Assembly (NCBI RefSeq): GCF_933775445.1
Contig: NC_065875.1
Location: forward strand, 10,677,001 to 10,741,000
Direction: 5' to 3'
Source of the DNA: Argentina anserina
Lineage: Eukaryota > Streptophyta > Magnoliopsida > Rosales > Rosaceae
Length of the DNA stretch: 64,000 bases
The notes beneath the pieces were generated by a model that saw only the letters and a list, made by a program, of their open reading frames with translations, was not told where the DNA came from and ran no database searches. Numbering within the stretch: the stretch's first letter is position 1; each line of letters opens with the position of its first letter. The position numbers and the translations under genes were made by a program. Below are positions 47,770 to 57,382 of this stretch, piece after piece.

Positions 47770-48135
47770 CCCCTGCCCGCAACCCCTGCGCGCAGCCCCT
47801 GCGTGCTGCCCCTGCAGGCCCGCGCGCAGCCCCTGCGTGCTGCCCCCGCAGCCCTGCGCGCAGCCCCTGCGTGCTGCCCCCGCAGCCCCGCGCGCAGCCC
47901 CTGCGTGCTGCCCCCGCAGCCCCGCGCGCAGCCCCTGCACGCTGCCCCCGCAGCCCCTGCATGCTGCCCCTGCAGCCCCGCGCGCAGCCCCTGCGTGCTG
48001 CCCCTGCAGCCCCTGCGTGCTGCCCCCGCAGCCCCGCGCGCAGCCCCTGCACGCTGCCCCCGCAGCCCCGTACGCTGCCCTGCCCTGCAGACCCTGCGAC
48101 CCCCCTGCTGCCCCTGCACGCAGCCTCCGCAGCCC
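47766..48135. repeat. GC-rich 34-bp minisatellite
   Basis: CCCCTGCGTGCTGCCCC begins at 47796, 47830, 47864, 47898 and 47932, exactly 34 bp apart, and continues with shorter variants to about 48135, roughly eleven units. The unit alternates GCAGCCCCTGCGTGCTGCC with CCCGCAGCCCCGCGCGCA. GC content is far above the rest of the window. The array is open in several frames on both strands (160-180 codons of Ala/Pro/Arg/Gly), a by-product of its composition and period rather than a gene. Confidence 0.92.
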
Positions 48136-48404
48136 CGCAGGGTATCCTCCGCATTCGCTCCGCAAAAACATCTTTTTGCCCCGACAAACCCCGCATCAGA
48201 GGATTCAAAATTGCTCCTCCCGCATATATACGCAATGAACGCGAACTGCACAAGCAAACTCTTCGCTCAAGAGAAGCTCCTCCCGTCTTCTCTACCCTTT
48301 TGGGCCTTTAAACTATTTCTCTTTTTTCCTTTTTCTTTTCCTATTGCTTATTAAATCATTTATTTGCACGTTTTCGTTTTCTAACTCTGTTTCGCGTGCT
48401 TGCA

Positions 48405-49055
48405 TAGGAAAAGTGATTACTCGTCGTACTATGGTGATGACATTCATGCCGAGATGGACGATACTTTTGCCATCTACATACGATTCCGATCGTATCCTCC
48501 CAAGATTTTTATGTCATCGGACGAAGATCGAAAAGGAATTCAACAAGCAACTTCATGCATGACGATCGATTTGCAGAGCAATTTACTTATATGCGGTCTA
48601 TTTGGCAGACCAACAAGTATGTTTTTCTTAAAGTTGCTGCTTTTGAAGATATATATATAAATTATCGGGCGCTATTAGCCTTTTTCATGTCTTCTTTTCC
48701 GGCCTTTCTTATAACGCCGATGAGACCAAAGAAGGATATGATTCCCCTCTTGGTCGACGTTTTTCGTGTGACGGTCCTAGGGGAGTCACGTTATTATTTA
48801 AAAAGGAAGATATCGATTTCGTGTGGTCGCCTGAGTGCACCGCTGTTTTGGGTGCGATCATGAGAATCGCCGATATGCATCGATTATTTTGTGACCATAT
48901 ACATCACAACCCTTCTAATTCCGGTTACATACTTGAATATTTCGATTATTCGAAACCTATACAACCCTCGTTTCTTATGGATGCGTCGCCATCGCGACTG
49001 TTATTTGAATGTTTGAGTTTTCTTAAACTCATGACTATAAACGATAATCCCTAGG
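48405..49055 (+). pseudogene. Unrecognised frame at the gag position of the Copia element
   Basis: Shifting frames give a coherent protein-like text: SDYSSYYGDDIHAEMDDTFA, then LHDDRFAEQFTYMRSIW with TNKYVFLKVAAFEDIYINYR, then after another shift DETKEGYDSPLGRRFSCDG, VTLLFKKEDIDFVWSPEC, GAIMRIADMHRLFCDHI and YILEYFDYSKPIQPSF, to a TAG at 49053-49055. It does not look like the usual plant Copia gag, and no CCHC knuckle is seen. It may be a divergent gag or a captured host sequence. At least two frameshifts break it. Confidence 0.35.
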
Positions 49056-49659
49056 TCTACGTACTCATTTATTTGAGTTGATTCATTACTCTGATGCAGC
49101 ACTATTTGCTGACAAAAGATCCCAAAAATAAAGAATTCTATGGGACACACTTAAAGTGATTTAATGAACGTCTATGACGTTGTATTATCAGAGTTGACCT
49201 TGATGCATACTCCACATCCAAGAAACGCATGCCCTTTTTGGCACCTGTATCTATTTCTTGAGGGAATTTTGGAGATGGAAAAGTAACATTCTTCCATTCT
49301 CAAGTAAGCAAACATTTTTGAGCCTCAGGCTAAGGCTCCGCCCAATCCGATATGCAAGATTTTGTTGCTACGGACTTTTGATTAGTCACTCTATTTTGAC
49401 TATGTCTTCTGCTTACTATTTTTCAAGTATGACGTTGGCATTGCCATGATTATTGCTCGACTTTATCCTAAGTCGTCTATTGGAATTGGAAGCTTGTTTA
49501 TGTTGTATTAAATATTGGCATATTCTATAAAATTTCTCGTCTTTCTTGGACTTGTGAGAATTTTATTTGCCTTGGCTTAGCATGCATGGTCAACGTTTAC
49601 AACTCACGTGGTTTTTAAATTGGCCGCTTTTGGGTTACATGGGACCCCAATAGCACTAC

Positions 49660-50080
49660 ATTGTGATTTTGGACTTTGAAATTTGGAAAACGGACCTCGG
49701 AACGTCAAAATTGACGTCGTTTTTTCCGGTTACTATTCCGGCGTTTCCGGAACGTTTTCCGGCGTTTTACCGGCGTATTCGCCGCCTTCCGGCCATTTGC
49801 CGGCGTTTCCGGCACCACCATCCGGTTCCGGACGGCGTTACCTGTCGGACCTGAAGTTACGGCCTCCATACCGGCCAGGTCCGGCCACCGCCGGCCAGAT
49901 TTCTGGCAATTGGTGCCGCCGGCTTCCGACGAGTTTTTCCGACGTTTTTTTTTTCGTCGTTTCTCGTCATTTTTCCGGCATATCTCAGCAGTTCTTGCTG
50001 CCATGTTTTCCTAGTCCAAAATTCACCCGGTTTTGAGTTAATTTGACATGGTTTTCCGGTTAATTTTCCGGTTTTCTCCA
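49660..50080 (+). repeat. TTCCGGCG-rich stretch
   Basis: Dense short repeats of TTCCGGCG, TTTCCGGC and CCGGCCA within the Copia element. Open frames here change with strand and carry only low-complexity sequence. The stretch is not assigned to any Copia domain. Confidence 0.6.
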
Positions 50081-50769
50081 AGTCGTTTCATAGCTCAAAT
50101 GATTTTATTATTATTGGTGACCACCCGCACCAATTGGATGGTTTTTACCACCTAAATTGTTTGGTATTCAACTTCTCCAATACCATGTTTTTCCAACTCT
50201 TGAGTTGAAGAATGTAGTTCTATTGCCATGTGATACATTCGATGGGATTGCCATTTGTTTCAATCCCCTCTCTTACAATATCCTACGGCATATTGTGTAG
50301 AGAAGTTCACCGCATTGTTGACTCTCTTAATCTTCATTTTGGGAATGTCCCGCCGTGAAATCGAGTGTCTTGCTAATTGCGTAACCACCCACACTGTCCT
50401 ACGGCGCAGGTAGTTGTTTTACGGATCTCGTGCGGAGATTGTGTTGTATATCTTCGTGCCTTGCTAAGTTTTAAAGGCCATACATGCCAATGATGGATTT
50501 TCATCTTGATATTTGTGTTAAGAATGGAGAGGAATAAATCTGTCAGATTTCATTGACAGTATCTTTTTCAAGCTTCGACAGTAGCTTTGTTAGCCTGCAT
50601 ACATCGTTTTGCTTGCCTGCAGCAGTAGCTTTATGTAACTCAAGATTCTTTGAATCATGGGTTCGGTTTTACTGTCTTCTCGGTTTTGACATGATCGTTT
50701 TTTGGTCATTTTGAACAAGATATGATGATTCGAGTTCTTTGAAATTCACATTATCATCTATTTTTCATG

Positions 50770-52650
50770 TTCACGAAGTGATTGGAGGACCACCTCACCC
50801 ATGCTCCACACGGTGAGGCCGAGCCTGCCTATTTCGGCGGCTCCATGGCGTTAAGGCCGTCGGTGGCGGCATCTCCTCCTTCACAGGAGCTTGTGATGCC
50901 TCCCGTGTCTTCTAATGCCTCCATGACAATCTCTGATGCCAATCGCTCATTTTGCAAAGCTTGTTCTTTTGCTAGATTTCAAGGAAGTCCTTATTTGCTA
51001 AGGCTCCAACCGAGAACATTCCATTCTTACAAAGTATTTAAGGTGACATTAGTGGACCCTATCCAACCGAATACGGACATTTTTCGGTATTTTTATGGTA
51101 TAGGTTAAGAGCATCGACGCGTTGGTCACACGTCACTTTGCTTTCCACAAGAAACGCTGCATTCGCTAAAGTTTTTAGCTATGATCATCATCCTACGGGC
51201 TCACCACCCTTCCTATCCTCTCAAATCTATTTGATTGGATATCGTTGGAGAGTTCACCACCACGACTTTGATGATTTCGTTTTGCATATCTACGGGGATC
51301 GTCGTTGAACATATTATTCCTCATGTTTATTCACTGCACGATCTAGCAGAGCTCGGACTTGGTTATGGGTACTAACCTGCCGATTTTTGCATGTAATGAT
51401 TTTGCATGCAGCAACACTTATTCGTTTCAGACCCACAACTTGCCAAGCGTTTAGTGCGTACCAGATGGTCACTGGATACAGTCCCAACGTTCTTTTCACT
51501 AACGCCTATTTGGTTAAAGTTATTTATGTGCCCCTATTGTAGTTATCTCAATGGGTCTACTTGAAATGATTAAGTATTCTGGTTGGTTATGATTTATGAA
51601 TCACCAACACTTGTCCGCTATTTCCAATCTACAAACGTTGATCTCTATCCTGCGATATTAGCAGACGGTCACTTTGATGAGACATACTTCCCGTCGTTAG
51701 GGGGAGATATGGAATGCTCTCATTCCGGTTTTAACGCCAGGAATTGACGTGGTGTGGCACTATGTCTTATTAAGATCCCGCACTACTCAAAGTGAGTAAA
51801 TGTGCAACGCATTATCGACCTCCAGAAAGTCAAAGATTCGATGCTCAATGACTTTACCGATATTGCGAAAGTGACGAGATCGCACATAAATGCTGTGATG
51901 TGCCGGTAAGGTTGGGACTCTCAGAATATGAGAGAATTTCATATGACCTGGTCCTAGCACCGTTGGCACCATCCCTGACAGTGGGAAGGAAGCCGGCGAT
52001 GGCACCATCGTACGTTGTGGTGTTGTCGGCGCCCGTGGCATTGCACCACAAAACAAGGGCGGCAAACGCAAAGATGGACTAGTAAGGGTCATAGCTTCGG
52101 TCTTGGCTCCTGCCTAGATGAGGGGGAGACCATTATTCTCTAGAATCAAAACTAGAAAGAAGCGAAGTGCGTAGGCACAAGTATTTCGCCCATCATCAAG
52201 AGATATTCTCTAAACATGTGTATCAACTAAGTTTCTGTGGGACGCTACAGACTCCTTTTGTTGATGTCAGAGAATAATAGAAATCTCACGAATTGATCGT
52301 ATACAGCGCGCGCGTGTGTTTAATGTATTGATCTCCCATGATTGATGATGTATTCGCTTATACTCTTATTCCGTTGTAAAGCATCAACGATGAGCAACTT
52401 GACCGAAGTGGAAAGAATCAATACAGGCTGAACTAGACTTGTTATGTTGGTCGTTGTTCATAAGTGTAATGAGAAAGATGAAGTCATGCGATATATGCAG
52501 GACTTATGGCGCAAAAATTGTCTCATTATCCTAGTATTGAGTACGATGAGTTATATTCTCTCGTTATGGACATAATTGCTTTCTGCTACTTGATCAGTAG
52601 TAGTGTCCATGAAAACTGATTTGCAGCATATGATAGTGGTCATAGAATAT
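50770..52650 (+). pseudogene. Copia integrase and reverse transcriptase, heavily mutated
   Basis: Integrase is visible at 50950-51520 as CKACSFARFQGSPY, LVDPIQPNTDIFRYFYGIG, LRAHHPSYPLKSI, LDIVGEFTT (family DNAGEFT) and VEHIIPHVYSLHDLAELG. The linker at 51640-52080 gives DGHFDETYFPSLGG-like text in mixed frames and IIDLQKVKDSMLNDFTDIAK then VTRSHINAVMC. Reverse transcriptase at 52470-52620 reads LMAQKLSHYPSIEYDELYSL then VMDIIAFCYLISSSVHEN, matching the family block around YEETYSPVMD. Stops and frameshifts are numerous and the catalytic YVDD region is not recognisable. Confidence 0.75.
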
Positions 52651-53234
52651 CTGTAAAGGGATCTTGACGCAGATATGAGAGTGCCCGAGGGACTTTAAAT
52701 GCCTCCAGACCACGGAGAGCTTATGTAATCAGATTGCGACGTTCGAGAGAACGTAGTACAATCGGTTGCAAGAACTCATACCCATATGTGTTCATATGAA
52801 GCTAATTCTTGATTCTCTATTCCGTCTAAGTATAGATGATGAAGAGATTCAATGAGTTATACATTCATACATGTTAGTGTTGTTGGGACACTATTACTTT
52901 CATTATGACGTGATTAACTATGCGCCTATGCATTGTCATTGGACTTGCATTGCTTCTTTGACATGGGTTTAGTTCTACACTCAGTGAACCAACACAAATC
53001 CTATCCACACCAACGCCGCCAGCAGCTCCAGCAACATCAACGTACGCCTTAGTGTAGCAGTCGACACTGGTAGCGTAGAGGATGCGTACGGTTCCGTCTT
53101 GGACCAAAATCAGTCCTTCATTGGTCCATTCCCCCATTCTTTTTGCGAAAGACACATTGAATGTGACAAATCAGAATCTGTCCAGTTTCGTAGGTCAACT
53201 TCAACGAGACCTACAGGACAGCTCGCTCGATGAA

Positions 53235-53525
53235 ATATGGTGAAATTAGTACCGTTGGAAAGGTCTATGTGTCTACTTTCAAGGGACATCAACCTTTCGT
53301 TCATAGCTATCATATTGAGTGAGTTATGGCCGTTTTAGCAAAGTAGGACAGTTCTGTCCGGAAATTTGCAAGTCAGTCAACTTCGACAGAGCATTGTGAA
53401 CTACTCCGATCGGATGAGGTTGTGAACCTTATGTCACTGGAAAGCCACGGGTGTCTACTTTTCAGAACATTTTACGGTTCGCTGATACCTATTTTGACGA
53501 AGAAGTTATGGCCGTTTAAGTGAGT
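53235..53525 (+). repeat. Diverged duplication, two copies about 180 bp apart
   Basis: Two stretches (about 53245-53335 and 53425-53520) share the order TGGAAAG, GTGTCTACTTT, CGTTC/GGTTCG, GTTATGGCCGTTT. They lie between the reverse transcriptase remnant and the 3' LTR. Function unknown. Confidence 0.6.
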
Positions 53526-53944
53526 GAAGGTCATTCTACCCGAGAATCTGATTTTCATTGCAAACTCTTGTTTTGAGTTGTTATGCAATCTTGTTTCCTG
53601 AGACCTAAGTTTGGATAAGTATAGCATGGATGATCTAAGGATATGTGGCTAGATTAATGATTAATCATTAGCCCAAGACTATGTTTGAGAAGCATGTAAT
53701 GAACGTTGTATACGTTGTTCTTTGTACTCCATGATTATGGCACTAATCAGGGGGAGTTGTTTCGTAGACTTCAGGGGGAGTCTACCTCACATGATGCTAT
53801 CAAATGTAGACGGTGCGTTGTGCTCTTTTTCCCTTCGATCAAGCTTTTGTTTTTACCCAAGAGGTTTTTATTTTGCTTGACAAGGTTTTTACCGAGGCAA
53901 CGATGTGTGCACCATGCAACCTAGGCATGCGACACAAGGGGGAG

Positions 53945-54128
53945 TGTTCCGGGAGAATTACTATTCTACCCTTATGTGTGTCTTAGCCTAATAGGTTTCC
54001 TGTTAAGAGATAGATTAGCATCTCCGTAATAGATTAGGACTCCGAATCCTACGGGATTGTGGTTTTGTAATGCCTATATATAGGCCTCCATATCATTCAA
54101 TAATATACAATTATTTCATCCTGAAACA
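53945..54128 (+). repeat. 3' LTR of the Copia element
   Basis: 184 bp from TGTTCCGGGAG to CATCCTGAAACA. TATATATA lies at 54075-54082. ATAGT follows, matching the 5' flank. GGGGGAGT just before the LTR (53938-53945) looks like the polypurine tract. Confidence 0.9.
54075..54082 (+). promoter_or_regulatory. TATA box of the Copia 3' LTR
   Basis: TATATATA in the 3' LTR. Transcription from it would run out of the element toward MED28, whose start codon is 560 bp downstream. The matching position in the 5' LTR is lost. Confidence 0.5.
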
Positions 54129-54133
54129 ATAGT

Positions 54134-54433
54134 TATATAATAACCTTTTATGACATATAATAGATAATTGATTAAATAAATATTTTTTAAAATTTCATTC
54201 AAAATTTTCATATTTTTATATAAATTTTCATCAATTTACTTAATTAATTTTTTTAAATTAAAATTTTCCTGAAATTTCCTATGCTTGATATATTTCCGTT
54301 TTGACCGAAATTTCAGTCTTTGCTTCGTCTCCGTCGGTCTTCACTCTGCGCCCTTTCGACTCCCCTCCACCGTCGCCAAGTCTCTCTCTCTCTCACTCGC
54401 TTTTCACCTTCATCCTCAATAAAAAAGTAATTC

Positions 54434-54465
<32 letters not shown>

Positions 54466-54642
54466 CTTCTTCTTCTTCTTCTCTCCTTGAATCTCACAAC
54501 TCATTCAAGGTAAGCATCTGTCTGAATTTGAGACATATCCCTAGGTCATTTTTGAGGGCTACCCAGATGCTTAAATCCAACACAAATCGGTACATGTGGA
54601 TGATTATTCAATTTGGTTTTGCAGGACTTGGGTTGCTTTGGG
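54134..54642. other. MED28 upstream region and 5' untranslated exon
   Basis: AT-rich repeat-like text (54134-54300) is followed by a pyrimidine-rich leader. A likely 5' untranslated intron runs from 54510 (TTCAAG|GTAAGC) to 54624 (TTTTGCAG|GACTTG), which would place the ATG 18 bp into exon 2. Confidence 0.6.
54436..54482. repeat. (CTT) microsatellite
   Basis: About fifteen CTT units in the probable 5' untranslated exon of MED28, 27 bp before the proposed intron donor. Likely to vary in length. An open frame across it is poly-leucine and spurious. Confidence 0.9.
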
Positions 54643-56007
54643 ATGGCTGCTGCAGAGCTGCAATCTTCAAAGGAAGAGATGGTGGCTTGGGTGAGGGCCC
54701 TGGAGGATGCTTTGCTTCCATGCTTGCCTGCCAGAGAGCTTCAAGCAATTGACCGCTCTCCCCACCCTTCTCATCAGAGTTAGTAATTGTCTCCATATCT
54801 TTATGTTTTTCTTTTCTTTTGGATTTTCAACAGATTCGTGTGCATGATCAACCACTGATATTGCCTTAGTAACTCGTTCCTATTAAATGTATTCAAACTC
54901 GTTTCGACATCCAAGTTATTAGTTTTCTTTTTTGGGATAGTGAACTTCGTAACAGTTAATAATATTTGGAATCAGATTGGAGGTGTGTCTTTGGTTCTGT
55001 CACTCCCTTGTGTCTGATTATGCATGTTTTCACCTTTGGTAAATGAGCATTCTAGATTCAGGGCATTTTTCAATGGAGGAGTTGGTTGATGTGGAAATCG
55101 GATAGTTAGTTTTTTAACCAAGTTTTTGAAACATGGGAAATAAGAGGTTGTCATTGCTTAAGAAACATTGTTGAAATAGAATTTCAGATAACCAAGTGCC
55201 AAAGTTGTTAATTGGGTGTGAAGCTACATTATATATAAAATTGTGCTGCGCTCAAATTCTTCTTGTGAAACTCAGTAGCTCGGATTAGGTCCATTGGTGG
55301 ATAAGTTTAGGACATGAATATGTCTGAGTAATCATCACCTCTTTTAAGCCAATTGAACACACTGTACAGTAATGCATATTAATAAGTCTGCAGCAATATC
55401 TCATTCTGTATTTGAGTTTTTGAGTGGGTGCAATGCCTTTGGTTCTTGAGCAAAACCTGGAAGGTTATCATTGTAGTGGTTAGAGAAATCCACGAGTCTT
55501 TCATTTTACCTTTCTATAATGTTTGAGGTTTACTCTGCTGGTACTATTTGTTACTAAAATCCACAGCTTATAGAGAGTTTGCTTACTGAAACTTTATTTT
55601 TGTCTAATTTTGGAAAAACAGTTAAATTACCTTCTTGTTTCCTATACTGGTGTTTAATTTGTCGTTTTTTTTTCCAGTTGATGTGGAGAGACATGCCCGA
55701 GATTTTATGGATGCTGCTAAAAAGCTCCAGCTGTATTTTCTTAGTCTGCAACGTGAGGATCAGCCAACAGATGCCGAACAACTTAGAAAGGTTAAGCCAT
55801 GGTTCTAGTTTATCCAATGACTATGATTATTGGACCTTGGTTTTTAGCTGTGGTGCATTTTCTTTTCTGCAGGAGATTTCTGTGATGGAAGACGAGTTGA
55901 AGAAAAAGACTGAGATTATTGAGAAGCATGAAAGGCTTATCCAGGGGTGGAAAAAGGAGCTAAAAGACCAATTGAACAAGCATAATACCGAGCTTCAGAA
56001 AGTGTAG
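54643..56007 (+). CDS. MED28: Mediator complex subunit 28 (MED28)
   Basis: Exons 54643-54778, 55678-55790 and 55873-56007 join at GT-AG sites in consistent phase to give 127 residues. The protein starts MAAAELQSSKEEMVAWVRAL, then EDALLPCLPARELQAIDRSP (about 21-40), HPSHQ with IDVERHARDFMDAAKKLQLYF across the first junction, and a C-terminal coiled coil (EISVMEDELKKKTEIIEKHE onward, about 85-127). This matches Arabidopsis MED28 (At3g52860 as recalled) in order and length. MED28 belongs to the Mediator head region, which links transcription factors to RNA polymerase II in the nucleus. A 3' untranslated intron may begin near 56038. The nearest neighbour upstream is the Copia 3' LTR. Confidence 0.93.
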
Positions 56008-57382
56008 TTACTTGAGCAAGATTCTGGATCCAAGAGGTATGTAGCTTGTAAGTTGTCATCCCATCGAACGTGGATAAATGCTGACAGTGGTGGTAATTCT
56101 TTCTACTCAATGTAAATTGAAGGAGAGACGGTTAGCTAGTAATGGTGAGCTTGACTCCACCAAAGCAGTTGAATCTGAAGTGCTTCATGATTTTTCTGCT
56201 CTTGGTGTCACCTTTCTAGCCTCTTTACTTCTCTTCATAAGTAATAGTTCTCAGGTTTTCATTTGTGTCGTAGCTTGTTGATCACTGATGTATGACCTAC
56301 AAAATAGGTTCTGTATACTCTTCTTATCAAAGGCAGAATGAACTTCTGAAGTCCAAAAAAATTATGAGAACTCTATCTTTCTTCGTATTATTATTTAGTG
56401 TAGTATAATTTTCGCATCTTTCCAGTTTTTTTGTGAACTGTTAGAACATTGGCGGACAAGTACTCCTTCATTCACGCCCAAACAACCAACTTCAAAGTCT
56501 CCACTAAGTGGCTTTTCTGTGCCCCTTTCCAGTTTTTACTCCATTTTTCAAATTTGGAAGGCAAACTTTTCCTTTATTCCCCCACCATTAGAACACAGTC
56601 GCAATCACAGTGACACCCACACCTGCGCATCTTCACTTCTTCAGGGTCAAGAACTTTGTGCAACAAGCTATCTTCTACCAATCCAAAGTCCAATCTTATT
56701 TTAGGTACCAACCCCACATGTCACATTATATAGCACTAAAGTCACTTATTATATGCACATCCATGATTAAAGAATGCATCATATTCCCTGTACAAACTTT
56801 GGCTTTTGGTTGTGATCAGTCATAATACAATTGAGTGATTGACCAACCTCTTGTAGTTATCAAATATACGTACTATTACATCCTCTAGATTATTGTTTTA
56901 TAAAATTTGTAACACCGTTATAAATTACTATTAATGTAACAATATATTAATATGCCGGATGGTATAACGTGATCTCAAATGCAATATATTTTGGACTTTG
57001 GAATACGTTAACTTGAGAAGAACATCATTTTGGGAAGGAAAGCAAATAATGAGAATAGTTGGGAGACAAAATGTAATAATAGAAAGCATATTCCAACAAT
57101 GAACGGCTGTGAATCAGTCATAGGGAAGTAGGAGACTCATCAGAGCCGTTGATTTGTTCAGTTAGATAAAACCTTGTTTTCACAGTCTCAAATCTCACCT
57201 CCTTTAAGAGCTCTTGAGTCCTACGCAAACACAAACGCAAGCTGCCAACTGGGCTTTCATATTGAGTTGAGTTCTGTCCCCTCAAGAACACTGCAAATGC
57301 GTGTTGTGAGGTGTTAGCTTCTCTCAGTTTTGTGGGTTCTTGAAGTTTCGTTCTTTCTGGGAATTCTGTGAATTCTGTGAAT
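56008..57382. other. MED28 3' region and transporter 5' region
   Basis: No gene seen. The first 300 bp are probably MED28 3' untranslated sequence, and the last 250 bp the 5' untranslated sequence of the transporter. Short frames at 56519-56825 show no motif. Confidence 0.5.

Larger units (their letters stand above)
47633..54133 (+). mobile_element. Ty1/Copia element, decayed, with 5-bp duplication
   Basis: The element proper is 47638-54128 (6491 bp), flanked by ATAGT at 47633-47637 and 54129-54133. The 3' LTR is 53945-54128; the first 132 bp of the 5' LTR match it with two differences. Inside, in Copia order, are an unrecognised gag-position frame (48420-49055), integrase (50950-51520), an integrase-RT linker (51640-52080) and reverse transcriptase (52460-52620), all with many stops. 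The 5' LTR ends at a GC-rich minisatellite instead of its TATA, R and U5, and no primer binding site is seen. Confidence 0.88.

Noticed and set aside
47708..48354. Long open frames of 134-183 codons on both strands across the GC-rich repeat
   Set aside because: They arise from a 34-bp GC-rich array with few AT-rich stop codons; all frames are open at once and the proteins are simple Ala/Pro/Arg/Gly repeats.
52874..53155. 93-codon minus-strand frame in the Copia element (GLILVQDGTVRILYATS and on)
   Set aside because: Considered as a captured host gene, but no motif, splice structure or second piece supports it; recorded only as a possible search query.
54301..54513. 70-codon frame with poly-leucine
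   Set aside because: Comes from the CTT microsatellite in the MED28 leader.
57368..57382. Upstream in-frame GTG as the transporter start
   Set aside because: GTG is not a normal start in plant nuclear genes; ATG at 57383 begins the conserved region.
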